Part shown: one piece after another, positions 46,641 through 58,956 of the stretch
Layout of the letters: each line of letters opens with the position of its first letter
Numbering within the stretch: position 1 is the first letter of the stretch
From: Litoditis marina
Taxonomy: Eukaryota; Nematoda; Chromadorea; Rhabditida; Rhabditidae
Length of the DNA stretch: 64,000 bases
Direction: 5' to 3'
Assembly (NCBI GenBank): GCA_964036275.1
Contig: OZ038434.1
Span: 27,761,511-27,825,510, forward strand
Position numbers and translations under genes: made by a program
The notes under the pieces: model-generated
Seen by the model: the letters and a program-made list of their open reading frames with translations, nothing else
Told to the model about the DNA's origin: nothing
Database searches by the model: none

Positions 46641-47061
46641 TTTCTTTCTTGGCACAGTTTCGCTCTCAAGAAAAATCTATGAACACGGTTAACACTGTTG
46701 TAAAGCTAAGAAAAAGTTTGGATATACGGTTTTTCCAGTAATAGTCGGAAATTTCATTTTAAGGATGATAGGACCTTAAAAGGTCTCGGAAAAACCGCTA
46801 TATAGACCGGATTGGTGGGAATAGAAATAAAATAAAAGAATCACGTGGAACTGATTAGAAAATACTCAGTTCAGCACTCGGTTGCGCCTAGTTCCCTCAG
46901 TCTAGTTCCCAGTTTTTTCACATGTTTGCACGCATAGTGGTAAACTTTTACAATAATCCAATAAATAAGTTCTTAAGTATTCTCTAGTTTAACCTACAAT
47001 TTTGATAACAATTTCTCCCTAACTATGAAAAAAGAAGCTCAATTAATAGAAAAACGAATGG
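46641..47061. other. Intergenic, nothing recognised
   Basis: AT-rich sequence without open frames, RNA motifs or repeat ends that I could identify. Confidence 0.4.
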
Positions 47062-47316
47062 TAAAAAGTAAAATTTAGCTGTGGGTACTTCATGTTTAAG
47101 AAATACGGAAGAAGTTCAATAAACTCTTGAGCAAAAGGCTAATCTCGCTTGATGAAACGTCCGAATACAAATAGCAAAAATCAAAGTCAGTTTTCGCAAA
47201 ATTCGAGAAAAAATGCGAGCTTGATTTTCCTCAGGAGTTTGGGACTTTTATATTTCCTGTACATGTAGTACCCAAAACGAATCTTCACTTTCACGGTTCG
47301 TTTTATTATACTAATT
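47062..47316. mobile_element. MITE family A, copy 5
   Basis: The left arm (GGTAAAAAGTAAAATTTAGC ... GAGCAAAAGGCTAATCTCGC) and right arm (GAGCTTGATTTTCCTCAGGA ... ACGAATCTTCACTTTCACGG ... TTATACTAATT) mirror each other with more divergence than other copies. It lies 0.3 kb beyond the stop of the second DUF273 gene. Confidence 0.6.
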
Positions 47317-47628
47317 ATTGTATATTGTCTTCGAAAATTTAGAGAAAAAATCATCAATGTTGAGTCAGTTTTGATGTTCAGGAAAAATCTTTGTACACCT
47401 AATTTCATCGGTTCTACACCATTTTGTTGTTCAAAGTAGGACGATGATGTGGACCGATTACGTGTCAACGGTCCTTTAAACTGCAATTGAAAAATGTATT
47501 ACAGTTTGAAGAACTTAAGCGTTCCGATTAGACCACATAATCGTCTCTCTTCAAGCTGTAAACTTGTACAAAACAAAAATATTCAGCCCATTGAAACAAA
47601 CGGTACAAACAACAGAGAAAAAGTTTCA

Positions 47629-50600
47629 TTACAAATTCAAACGTTCAGATAACAGTCGCAAACTTCGATATTTGGATCTTTCTGCTTTTTCTGAGATATG
47701 GTCCAGTTGCATTCTTAAAGCATCGGCGGTTGCTATCAAGTTTTGATCATACGACCATGTGGAATTTCTTAAAATGGCAGAGTGACGTATGTAGAGCATT
47801 GGCAAGCATTTTCCGATACTGGTCATTTACAACAACGTCCGGTTTCAAGTTGTCATGTGAAAATATTTGAGCTAAATAATCCGACGCGAATTACCTATGG
47901 TTTCATGATAACTAAAAAAGGTGAATACGAGCAACTAACCAAAAATACATGCTTGTATATGTTACCATCAATCCGTAAGAAAGAAAGAACTCAAAGTAAA
48001 ATTTCTATGTTTATAGAAACAAGATAAGAAAAGAGCTAAGAGAAATGGAGTAAATGTCAATGCAAAAAAGAACTCACGGAACAGTTGAAAACGCAAAAAT
48101 CTTACTTTGGGCTGCACTTCTCCAAGTGGATTGGGCCTATTAGTGGGTTGAACCAACATCTACGATTATCGAGGTCGATTCTGTCATTCGTGTAAAATAT
48201 ACTGTTCTAGTCTTGTAGTTCCGTTGTTTTTAACTTTTTAGAATGTGAAGTATTAGAGTTTCTTTCGACACAAACTCCAAAATTTGCTTTTTTTTTCCAA
48301 AAAAGAAAATTTCCCAAGAATTGAGGAACACGGTTCACCTGAGAGGCAGTTGCTTTTCTGAGTACGTGGTAAGTTCATTCTGTTTCCATGCATGAATCAT
48401 GAAGTCTCGTTCTGGATTCCACATGCTGTTGGCCAACCAGTTGTCGCGCACCCATGAAGTGCCCTAAAAGATGCTGCTTCCAATCTGTGTTTTCCGTCGT
48501 TAACAGAAATCCGAACAATGTGTTGGCCACTTCGTGTTTACTCTGAGATAATCTTGCCAAGTACTGGCACGGTCACGCCCCTTTTTGTTAAGCCCCGCCC
48601 CCTTGCCGACTCACCATTTATTGACTCACGTATAAAATGATACGCACCCAAATGTTTATGCGTACATTCTTGAGAAATACGTTTGATACAACATTAGTTT
48701 CAAAATTTAATTTGGAGGATTATTTTCAAACAATAGTGCAAAGAGTTACTGCGGAACAATAGAAACGAAACTGAATCCATATGTAAATTTCACCAGATTA
48801 TCACAAAACTATCGATAACCGATCGATTGATGGAACGGTTATTGTCACTTCGGTATCCGTTCTCTATATTTTTAGTGGTGATCTATTTTCTGGGATTACA
48901 TTTGCCGTTTGCATCGCGTAATTATCGTGATTGCACTCAGCAAGATCTTCTCCCAGTAGACGTTAATAGAAGCTGATTCACCTTCTGCAATAGTTGTATC
49001 CTGCCAAACTGGGTAGAAACACCCAGTACTGAACGTATGCATGCTTCAAATGCAGAGACGTCCTCAGGATTTTTTGAGATGAAGTAGAGCTCGAAACATA
49101 TCGAGTATGATTCAGTTTGATGAGGGAATATAACAAGCGCCAGATACGCCTGAGCAAATATATTTTATTACAGATCTATAAAAACTGTGCGTACCTCTCA
49201 GCAATGTTGGAAACCACTTTCAAGTCTCAAAACACCTGTGGGCTGAGCAAGTCCGTTTGTACTGACACGCAGCAAACGGAAAAAAACAATACCTATAGTA
49301 CCAAGCAATGAACACAGAAACATGAACATCTGTGCTGTAACGTCAACAACAAACACAAGGACTAAGCCTTTTATGAGCCAAACTATCCTAATAGCCGAGT
49401 CGTGATGTCAGAATGGGAATAAATAACTGAGAAACGTGTAACACATGTCAATTGTTACGTGATTCTATTCATGATACGTTTTGCTGCCGTTTTGCGAACA
49501 ATTTGTGTGCGTACGTGCCTGCGCGTTCGCAACGTAGCTGAAGGCCCATTTTCGAGAAAACGAGCTAAATCGTGAACCTTTGCAGGGAAAGGTCGCCGCC
49601 CATGGCATGCCTGAATTTTGCCCACGGCATGCCTGCCCGACCATGGCGGGCAATGCCTAGTCAATGCCTGGACAAAATCTGGGCATGCCATGGGCATTTT
49701 ATCGGGCGGGTCCAAATCAGTTCTCGGGACCCTTAATAGATTTTTCAATTGAAATCTCACATAATCATTATTCAACTCGATCACATTTATTTTGTTCACC
49801 AAGTTCGAAAATTAAAATTGAAAAAAAAACTTTATTAGATTATAATAACATTTATTTTGAAAAATGGAATCAATAGGATAATGCAAATACCACAAACAAA
49901 AATTCAACAGAAACATTACACATACAAAAATTACATTACAGAGGGAAAAGAGATAGAGAGAGAGGGCGGGGGGAGGACAGGGCTAAAATCCTTACGTAAA
50001 AAACACATGGCACAAACTCATATTGTCAATTTATATTAAAAGAAGCCGAAATGTTCTGGCGTTGTGAAAGAATAACCTCGAAACTTTAATGTTTTTCGTG
50101 AATTAATACCGTAAAAGGACGAGCTGAGTTTGTTATGACCAATGAGCATACACCAGTGAAGTTGTCTGAGTAGACAAACAATTCAAAAAATTGCGTACTT
50201 TTCCGCCAATATCGGGAAAATTGCCTATTTTGATGCAAAACCATTAATGGTTACGTGTAAACAGAATGCTTTTTGTCGTATGGTCGAATCCACTGGTGTA
50301 TGGCTATAACATAAGAAATATGAATCACACCAACGCAAATCTGATCCTTTAGTCGTATTGTGAATTGTAGTACGAATCTGCCCATTCGTCGTACCGCCAG
50401 TCGTCCTATGCGTTCTCGGATCCAGACGAAAAGCACATACATCTGTAAATTGCAATTAAAAAAATCCTAAGAATACTCCCTATCAATTATACTGATATGT
50501 GGTACTTTTATCTTTCACAGAAAGAGACACGCAGCACGCACACCAACACAATTAACCTCAAGTCGCAAACAACAGCGGATCTTGGTTGTGTACCCATACC

Positions 50601-53600
50601 CCAGTAAGGTTAGACTAAGCGACAAAAAGTAATCCGTTTTCAGATGTAAACACGTGCAAATTTAGGATTTCTCATAAAAAGTAGACCGATTTTCATCTTT
50701 TCGGCTAAAAAAGTAGTCCGTTTTTCGATTTTTGTGACTATTCGGACAACCTTGCTGGTGTATGTGTGTACCAGTTGCGGAATTGCGGTATTTTGCTTAA
50801 CTGAGCGCCGAACTTTGCTGAATGACAAAAAGCGTACCACCCACCACTTACAGACTTTCTTCACTTTGTATGAAAGTATGAAAAATAAGAATAAATAAGC
50901 AACAGATAAATAGTTCCACTTTCTGTCTAATCTACTCCTTCTAGCCCTCCACAACCACACGATTTTCTCCTACAATTCCTTATGCCAATGTCTCATGTAT
51001 GTGCCACACGCTGCGCTGATTGGACCACGTCAGTCTAGTAAAGATATAAAGAAGGCGATTTGGCCAGAGCAGATAGTTCTCAAAACTCAAACTGAAAGGT
51101 TCGTTTAATTTTTCTCCTTCGCTCCCTCTACCTTCGATTCAAACTTATGTCACAAGCTTAAGTGATGAACTCAGTCAACTACATGTACAACAATAGAGCC
51201 ATGTTAAAAGGATCTTGAAAAAACCTCAAACGGACAAGTTGACAAGTGATAAGATTACTCCTACATTATGAAAGAGATTACTCATTTGAAATATTTAATC
51301 TATATCTAATGCCATTTCTGGTGTCAGGTTGGATTCATGTTTGGTTACAAGACCCCAAAAATGGTAATCATTAGAATCATATTATATCAAAAACATATCG
51401 GAAATCTGGATTCTACCCTAAAACTTTTGCCTTAAACTGCAACGAGCCAGTAACCTGAAGTGCAACGAACTACTCTAGGAGCCATGGCTTACCCAAGACT
51501 AAGCCTTTTTATTAGGTAAACTAAAGTAAATGTGGCTCAGGCTTGGGTAAGCTGTTCAGGCTCGCTCGCCTGTAATTGCCTTTTATGATGGGCGTCTCGC
51601 TAAGTGCGAATATAAAGCTGATCTACCCCAAAACGGCGACATTCAACTGTTTTCCCTAAGGTTACAGGTACAGCTGATTTTGTATGAAATTCGTTAGTTA
51701 ACAGCTCGCGACTCCTACTTTTCACCAGGATTTGTTCGCGAATCCCCTTTAATGAGGGGCCTTGGCGGTGTATGACAACCGAGTTACACAGAAAATTAAG
51801 TTCCTCGATAAGCTAGCTGGTGCACCACCTGAGCAAATAAATAAGTAGTAGCGCTGACAATGGAAACTTGAGAGAGCGTGAAAATTAAATTAAAGAATCC
51901 TACCTCCTACGAAATGCATCGACCAGTCGTGCCGGACTTGACTGCCGTCGTCAGCGAGCTACGCAATGGTGGTATAACGATGGCGACTGAAAATTAACCG
52001 TTTACGTTTACATGTTTACACATGAACTAGCAAAAGTGAAAACCTATACAATAAAGTTAAATATTAATTTTGGAGATTCTGGACATAAGAACACTAGCTA
52101 GTTATTATTGTTAGGTGTTTGAATTGAATTCAAGTCACAATTATTACGTAACTACATTTTGAGAGGGGGGGGGGCAGCCGGGCAACCTCCGAGTGAAAAC
52201 TTACCAGAAAAGTTCCAAGGATAATGTACAAACAAATCATGTGTGCGTTTAAGCAATACACCAAGAAGAAGGGCTGCCGGCTGCCCTTTTAGCTATTGTC
52301 AGATCGTTGGATCTCAATTTCAAACTTCATGAACGAATTTTGAGAACGAATAACAATAAGCTGTGAATTAGAGTGGGGAGCATTATAAGTATTCCTATGA
52401 TTTAGGTTCAAATTGAGAAATCGACCACTGAATCCGATCCGAAAACATCATTCGGGGACGTCCCATTAATATTGCCATTAGCAAAAATGAAGCCTGATCA
52501 CTGGAAGTGGCCTCAACACCATTAACACCAACTGGCTAAACTAGATTGCTTGAAAAAAGTCAGAGGAAATCAACCCTACCTAGCATGAGTCCATTGAACG
52601 ATTCTGTCGAGCATCGTTCTCATCGCCCATACGGTACAAACCGAACAAATGCAGGGACGTTTCGACCTGAAAATATGAAATTTACAGAATGCCAGGGAGA
52701 AAGATTCAGAAACAATAGCAAATGGCAAGTGGAAACGAAACGGCAGTAGTGTGATATTCCGATAGCCTCGTGTAGTCAACGGAAACCGAGCAAAAGCAAG
52801 CAAACTGATAGGAAATAAGATAGAAAAAAGCTGAACAACTATTGCGAGCATTTTTTCTGTTTCCGCTTCCTTTTTGGTATTTCGTATTTCTAATCTTGGT
52901 TCACCCCGTTATTGGCAAGTATTAATGTATAGCCCTTCACCATAACTCCATAACTAAAAACACATGTAAAATGGGAGATTCAGCGCTGTAAATACGAATA
53001 GATGGTCCGAAATCTGATGACCAGAGACAGAGACCAGCGTTTAGGAAAGAGGTCACTATACACTTTTAATCTAAACTAGCTAGACTTGTAGATAAAAGCT
53101 TCGAAGAACGACATTGCGAGGAGAATTCAACATTACATACAAGATTACGAGATATGAGATCTGCACCAATATTATCCCTTTCTGTTTGAAAGAAGGGACA
53201 TATCAGTCATTTAACTACCCTACAGACTTATGAGAGTCATGTTAACAGAATAGAAGTTTGAGAAACGATGCATTTTGTGAGCTGTTACTAACTAATTTTG
53301 TAAACTCCAATTTGGAAAAAAAAATCGGAACAAATATTAATATTTGCTCCGAAAAGAAAAAAATCGGAGCAAATATAATATTTGCTAATTGAAAAGATAC
53401 GTGTTATCGATTATTCCTGCCTCTTCCCATCCAAATAACGACATTATGATACCCGAGCTACACAAAACAACAATGTTTAGAAATGAAGAAAATAAAAATA
53501 TAAACAAAAAATTAAGTGAGAAAATATATGACGCCGCTTTTCCAACGCGGTCGCCTAACAACGCAAATTGCCCCTGTAAACATCGTGCAGTGCGTTTGAG

Positions 53601-56600
53601 CGCGTAAAACGGCGCGTTTGAAAGATTTTGCCCATGGCATGCCTGACTTATACCGGCATGCCATGGGCGGCCAGGTCTCCGAGTGACTGAAATTAGTTGT
53701 TGAGTTCGTTGTTGTTCCGGTGCATACGTTCATATCTCAACTCATCAACACCAAATCGAATAGGGACCGGCCCCTTTAAACTAGACGGTGAACAACCAAG
53801 AATAGTCCCTACTATTACTTGTATATATTGCATTCGATGGTTCTTGATTTTATAAAAAATCGAGTATCTCGACTTTCGCCTTTCGGGCCACTCAAAGAAA
53901 CCGTTCCGCTGTAATTTGAGTTTCATGAAAAATTTAGAAAGCTCAAAAAACTTTTTTAATGTCTTTCCATGGACCATGAAAAAACTTTCTGATTGAAAAT
54001 TTGCATAACATTAAGAAGAGGACATGAACATTTTCACTGTGACGCAACTTGACTTGGTTCATTTACAGCCAGATTTATTTTCATATTGTAGTACTTAAAT
54101 GGGTATTCGTATGTGATAGAGTATTTCAAGAGCATTTTTGTACTCCTATAGGCTTTTTTGAGCATACCCCGTACGCAACCCCCCTATCGGTGTCATTACG
54201 TAAGCCGCTTTTCTGAGAAAACGAAGCAGGATAGGGTTATAAAAGTATATATTCTTGATAATGTTTTTTTCATTTGCTATAGGGTCACATTGTTAGTTCA
54301 GAAGTCAAAATTGAAGCGGGACGGATTCTTTAAGTAATTTTGCATATTTTAATTTTCGATTTTGCGTATTTCAAATAAAATGAATATTTCAAGTTTCTAC
54401 TTTCGGACTATTTAAAAAAATTCGAATAATTCGAGTTTCGACTTTGCAAATTTCCAATAAAAATTTGAATACTTCGAGTTTCAAATTTTCGGTTATCGAT
54501 TTTGACACGAAATCCAGAAATCGAAAGGCGGTTTAAACTTTGACCTATATATGGAAACCCTGGTCTTTTACAAGTCCGTCTTCCGATTATCTCTACTATT
54601 TTTGAATTTCACTTTAACAACCTTATTACAAAAAAGTGGAGCCAAAACTCACATGTATAGCTTCGTTGTCGCTAGCGTGGTAGCTGTGAGGAACTCGCGA
54701 CTCAAACTCAGCCCAACCTGTGAAGAAGTACTGGCATCAATATATTCCAACATTTTCCCAGATATTACTGTATAGAACTCGCTACTTATAATTCACTGTT
54801 TGGTACACTACTCGCTTATTGCGAAACAAGGGAGGGCGCCGGCGGCTAAAGCCGCCTCCTCCTCCCTTGTTTGAGCCTAGGCTGGCGGGAGCTTCCTGGC
54901 CTTCTTTTTTGAACACAGGACATGGAAGTTCTCCCTATCATAGAGCGCGAAACCTCTCCTTAACATAGCGCGCGGGAGTTTTCTTAACATAGAGCACGGA
55001 AGTTCCCCTTAACACAAAGCGCGAAATTTCTCCCTAATATAGAGCGCGGGAGTTCTCCCTAACATAGCGCGCAAAAGTTTTTCTTAACATGGGGCGCGGG
55101 AATTCTCCCTAACATAGAGCGCGGAAGTTCTTCCTAACATAGAGCGCGGAAGTTCTCCCTAACATACAGCGCGGAAGTTCTCCCTAACATAGAGCGCGAA
55201 ACTATTCCCTAGCACAGAGCGCAAAATTCCTCCCTAACATAGAGCGCGGAAGTTCTTCCTGACATAGAGCGCGGAAGTTCTCCCTAACATAGAGCGCGGA
55301 AGTTCTCCCTAACATAGAGCGCGGAACTATTCCCTAGCACATAGCGCAAAATTCCTCCCTAACATAGAGCGCGGTAGTTCTTCCGACATAGAGCACGGGA
55401 GTTCTCCTTAACATAGAGCGCAGTAGGTAGCTCTCCTTAACATAGAGCGCGGTAGTTCTCCCTAACATAGAGCGCGGTAGTTCTTCCTATCATAGAGCGC
55501 GGGAGTTCTCCTTAACATAGAGCGCGGGAGTTCTTCTTAACATAGAGCGCGGTAGTTCTCCCTAACATAGAGCGCGGTAGTTCTTCATAACATAGAGCGC
55601 GGGAGTTCTCTTTAACATAAAGCGCGGGAGTTCTCCTTTACATATAGCGCGGTAGTTCTCCCTAACATAGAGCGCGGTAGTTCTTCCTACATAGAGCGCG
55701 GTAGTTCTCCTTAAAGGGACCGTACCTCTATAATCTGCAATGTAAGTAATTTTTGAGAAATAAAAAAAGTCATTAATTCTGTTTTGAGATGAAAGTTCAT
55801 ACCTTACGTACAGAAAGTTCAAAAAAGCACATTATAACGGAGCAAAATAGAAGCCAACAGGATTTGGGTTACTGTAATGCAGCAATCTTTAATCTATCAC
55901 TGATTTGTAGTTTTCATGATATTTAGAAATCTTTTGTCACAGATTTCATATTGGTAATTTTGACCACGTTTTGAATATGGTTTCGTAATTTTATGGACAT
56001 TTTGAAAATTTTGTACGTAGGTGAACTCGGCGGTGTATGTACGTGCGCGTGGTCGCGCTGCATTTTCGAGAACACGGAGCAAGACAGGAAGTTGACACCT
56101 ATATGAAAGCTTTTGGTTTTTCAATGTGAACAGTATCGACTAATCAGCTTAAACCTCCAAATTAAAGAGGAACGGTCCCTTTAACATAGAGCGCAGTAGT
56201 TCTCCCTAACATAGAGCGCGGTAGTTCTCCCTAACATAGAGCGCGGTAGTTATTCTTAACATAGAGCGCGGGTTTTCTCATCACCAATTTCAGTTTCCGG
56301 CAGCAGCCGGTTTCAGAAAATCTGAAATGAAAACAGAAAAGCACGTACTGTTCACGTTTTTTTTTCTTCAAAAACCAACTACAAAGTGCATCATTTTCCG
56401 ACTTCTCGACCAAAAGGACAATTTGCCTCATACACACACACACACCAAGCAACGGTTTTATATTAGTAGATACGTGAATAAGCGCCGCATTTATCATCCT
56501 AAACGGTTTACGAAAAAACTTCCGGTTGCGACAGCGATCAATAGCGCGATCCAAACTTTCAGCGTACTTCTGGAAAATGTGAAACTTAGTTTCTCTCTTC

Positions 56601-58956
56601 TATGAAATATCTTCAAGCATCTTTTTGCCACTCTGATATAATCTAGAACCGTTTTATTTGTCAACAAACTGCTCTTTCGTATAATGGCCAAACGACGAGA
56701 AATGTTGTGCTCGGTATTGCAGTTCTCGATTCTGCAGTATGTTTCCTCTTGTGAACGAAGTAAAGAAATGCTGAGAGAATCGAACTAAGTAGAACAATTT
56801 GCTGCGACCGATATTGGGTGCAAGCTGCAGGGAGGCGTATGTGTTTTGTTTCTTTTAGAAGAAATGTAAGCTTCAAGAGAAATGTAAGATAGAAGATTAT
56901 AATTTCTAATATTTTTCGTCGGAAAATTGAGAAAACCAGGTCATAATGTATGAATGACCAATGTAAAAAAAACAAGTCGATTAACTTTCAAGGCTGAATG
57001 AAGAATATAGTGGAAATTGATATTTCGAGAGGGAAACTAAAGTTTTGGTCTCGCAGCCTCCCTGACTGTCAATGGTTGGATCTCAATTCTCTGTTTGAGA
57101 CAATCCTAACATTTTCCAGATACAAACATTACTTTTCATTGAAAAACCAATTATTCATAAATCATGCGATATAGTATTTTATACCAATGCAAGTTGTTTC
57201 AATTAGCACTCGAAAGCTAAACGAATCTTATTTCAAACTCGTATTTCTTTCAAAAAAGTGTGCGCGATCCGCCACCAAACGCCAAGTCGGCGAGGGCCCT
57301 CCACATTTCCATTGTGTTGCTAATAAGCCAATCAAGTACATTTCAAGTTCCCCTAGAAAGCCCGTTATTCAAAATATTTCTAATCATCACAAAAGTTTGA
57401 AACCTGAAATATACCGATCTCTGAGTACATTGAGCATCTAACACTTGTTCAATTTGAAGTAGTATCTGCTGAGACGTGAAACAGTACTGTTTGAAAAACG
57501 ATTTTTTTCAAAGTCTATCAGTAATCAAAATGGATTTTTGCCTACACAATATTCATCTCCAAGATATCTCAACGGTTCATCTTGGAAATGGCTCAGAGCC
57601 ATAACCGAGATGATATTGCCAGAACAACGTGATATAAGAAGGGATCCCTTCTCGAAGCCCGCGTAGCTTTCTCTCCAGTCAAAATCGCCACAAAATTGTG
57701 GTCTTTTCACAATCTCTCGGAACAATTGAATGATAACTTCGAACCTATGAGAAAGTTTTTACTCCATTCTGTGTTTTTTACCAAATATGAACCCGCAGCC
57801 ACCTCACAGTTGAAAAATCGATCGTAGAATATTATATCAAATCTGTCGTCAATGAACTCTTCAATTCGGCTGGAAAATAAATGACCATAACAACTTGAAT
57901 GTGCAATGATCATTGGAGAAACAAAACTAAATGTAACGATACTATTAATAATAATCTAAAAAAATCATTATGGTAAATTCACCGTTTAGGATTCACCACT
58001 CCAATGTCAGCATCAATGAACAAAGTGTAATCTGCTCTGTTCAGAATTTGTGCAGCAACGCAGTGACGACGAAAAAATTTCTATAACACCATCCGTTTAA
58101 AATCTATTTGTAGATAAGTATCATGCTGAGAACCTGGATTCGGCTCAAAGGTAGAAAATCATCCAGCATGATTCATATAAAAACTCGAATAGTTTTGAAT
58201 CAATAATACAAACAAAACTTCAATTAACCACATTTTTATATGAGATCTTACAAGCGTGCTACATTTTTCGAAATAGTTTTTGCTATTTCCGATATAGTTG
58301 TCGCCAACGACAAGGCAGGAGGGTACTGTATATCTTACTTTCTGATGTGTACGTATACGTGTTTTCGATTCCAAAGCCTATGTGGATATGTGCTCTTGTG
58401 GCGCAGTGGTTAGGAACTTTTGCTCACAAGTTCGATTCCGGCGAGAGACAGAAATTTATAAATTTGACACCCACTGTAAAACCCGATGGACCGCGGTGAT
58501 GATAGAGCGTGCGTAATTGAAAACGCGCATCCAAAAGAAAACGTGATCGTTAAAAACTTGCTTGTATTAAATATAATGAAAAATGGGAGATTGTTCGTTT
58601 TGTTCTTCTGTACCCTCACGAACTTTTGAAAACTATGTTGATTCTCTAAGTAGGGGAGATCATATTCCTTCGAAGCACAATTATATGAACCAATCCCAAT
58701 GCTTCACTCCTTTAAACTGCAATGCACTCTTCAATTGCAGCTCAAACGACCGATGCGGGATTGGTCCACATAATCGTCTTGCGGTTGATGAATGAACCTC
58801 AAAATATTAACTCTGCACAATGAACAGAGCGCGCAACAGAACAGATGATAAATGCCTTCAAACTGACATCAGATTGTGTACAAACATCGCGGAAATGCTC
58901 ATCAACGAGTGAGATGAAACTGTAATTCTGAATTCTCGAATAGCATTTCACTGTAT
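47629..58956 (-). CDS. Second DUF273 putative glycosyltransferase, incomplete or disrupted
   Basis: Exons found in transcript order: 58956-58868 (89 nt), 58080-57983 (98), 57869-57745 (125), 49149-48982 (168), 48463-48339 (125), 48180-48106 (75) and 47767-47629 (139). Each length equals that of the matching exon in the gene at 23458-34124. Motifs: [39 protein letters not shown] with DADIGVVNP (DxD), [83 protein letters not shown] and NSTWSYDQN. The 65-nt exon carrying HGTDNGA should lie between 57745 and 49149 but was not found; that 8.6 kb interval is full of repeats. Exons 1 and 2 (signal anchor) were not found upstream. Without the 65-nt exon the flanking exons join out of phase, so this is probably a recent pseudogene or a gene with diverged exons. 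Confidence 0.75.
49590..49720. repeat. Palindromic GGCATGCC-rich patch
   Basis: CCCATGGCATGCCTG, CCCACGGCATGCCTGCCCG and GGGCATGCCATGGGCA are arranged as nested inverted repeats. A related pair (TTGCCCATGGCATGCCTG ... CCGGCATGCCATGGGCGG) lies at 53627-53672. Both are preceded by similar AAC-GC(A/G) rich sequence, so they are likely members of one repeat family. Confidence 0.5.
50225..50455 (-). other. Possible orphan exon, unknown
   Basis: After a pyrimidine-rich acceptor-like TTTACAG at about 50443, an open frame of some 70 codons reads [17 protein letters not shown] and [19 protein letters not shown] before a stop. A second frame is also open for 63 codons. No family was recognised and no partner exon found. 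It lies in the long intron of the second DUF273 gene. Confidence 0.2.
51487..51551. repeat. Short hairpin, 20-bp stem
   Basis: GCTTACCCAAGACTAAGCC and GGCTCAGGCTTGGGTAAGC face each other across about 27 bp. A partial relative (AGGACTAAGCCTTTTATGAG) lies at 49360. Could be a small RNA stem or a transposon remnant. Confidence 0.4.
53627..53672. repeat. GGCATGCC palindrome, second copy
   Basis: GCCCATGGCATGCCTGACTT and the mirrored CCGGCATGCCATGGGC form an 18-bp stem with a short loop; related to 49590-49720. Confidence 0.5.
54915..55710. repeat. Minisatellite array, about 25-bp unit
   Basis: About 30 units of TAACATAGAGCGCGGTAGTT followed by CTCCC, varying at the G(G/A/T)AGTT and CTCC(C/T)T positions. 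Units such as AGCACAGAGCGCAAAATTCC recur at intervals, showing higher-order structure. The array resumes at 56181-56275 after an insertion. Confidence 0.85.
55715..56180. mobile_element. TTAA-flanked MITE nested in the minisatellite (466 bp)
   Basis: The left end AGGGACCGTACCTCTATAAT and the right end (other strand: AGGGACCGTTCCTCTTTAAT) are inverted repeats, flanked on both sides by TTAA (55711-55714 and 56181-56184). Removing the element and one TTAA restores a perfect CTCCTTAACATAGAGCGC array unit. TTAA duplication is the signature of piggyBac-type transposition. No transposase inside. Confidence 0.85.
56181..56275. repeat. Minisatellite array, continuation
   Basis: Four further CATAGAGCGC(A/G)GTAGTT units beyond the nested MITE, in phase with the main array. 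Confidence 0.8.
58391..58449 (+). pseudogene. Truncated tRNA-like relic
   Basis: CTCTTGTGGCGCAGTGGTTA fits an acceptor/A box and AAGTTCGATTCCGG a B box, and CTCT/AGAG could pair at the ends, but the anticodon arm is reduced to a few bases. It cannot be a working tRNA. It shares the TGGCGCAGTGGT core with the relic at 31672-31742. Confidence 0.45.

Larger units (their letters stand above)
54829..56456. repeat. Composite minisatellite element, long copy
   Basis: The GC head (GGGAGGGCGCCGGCGGCTAA, GCCGCCTCCTCCTCCCTTGT) is followed by the array, the nested TTAA element and a tail (CAAAAGGACAATTTGCCTC ... CACACACCAAGC). Same architecture as the 0.4 kb copy at 45571 but with far more array units. 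It lies in the long intron of the second DUF273 gene. Confidence 0.6.

Noticed and set aside
50640..50960. 106-codon minus-strand frame
   Set aside because: Starts with a non-ATG codon, has no recognisable motif and lies in repeat-rich intron; likely chance.
51040..51110. TATAAAG followed by a possible first exon and GTTCGT donor, repeated in style near 51610
   Set aside because: Looks like a core promoter, but no coding exon could be attached, so it was not called.
54551..54775. 74-codon ATG frame
   Set aside because: No family, no splice partners and an unremarkable N terminus; not enough to call a gene.
57525..57725. Minus-strand frame with [18 protein letters not shown] next to a DUF273 exon
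   Set aside because: It lies just past the exon donor, shows no resemblance to the expected 65-nt exon and has no splice connection; probably intron sequence, though composition is coding-like.
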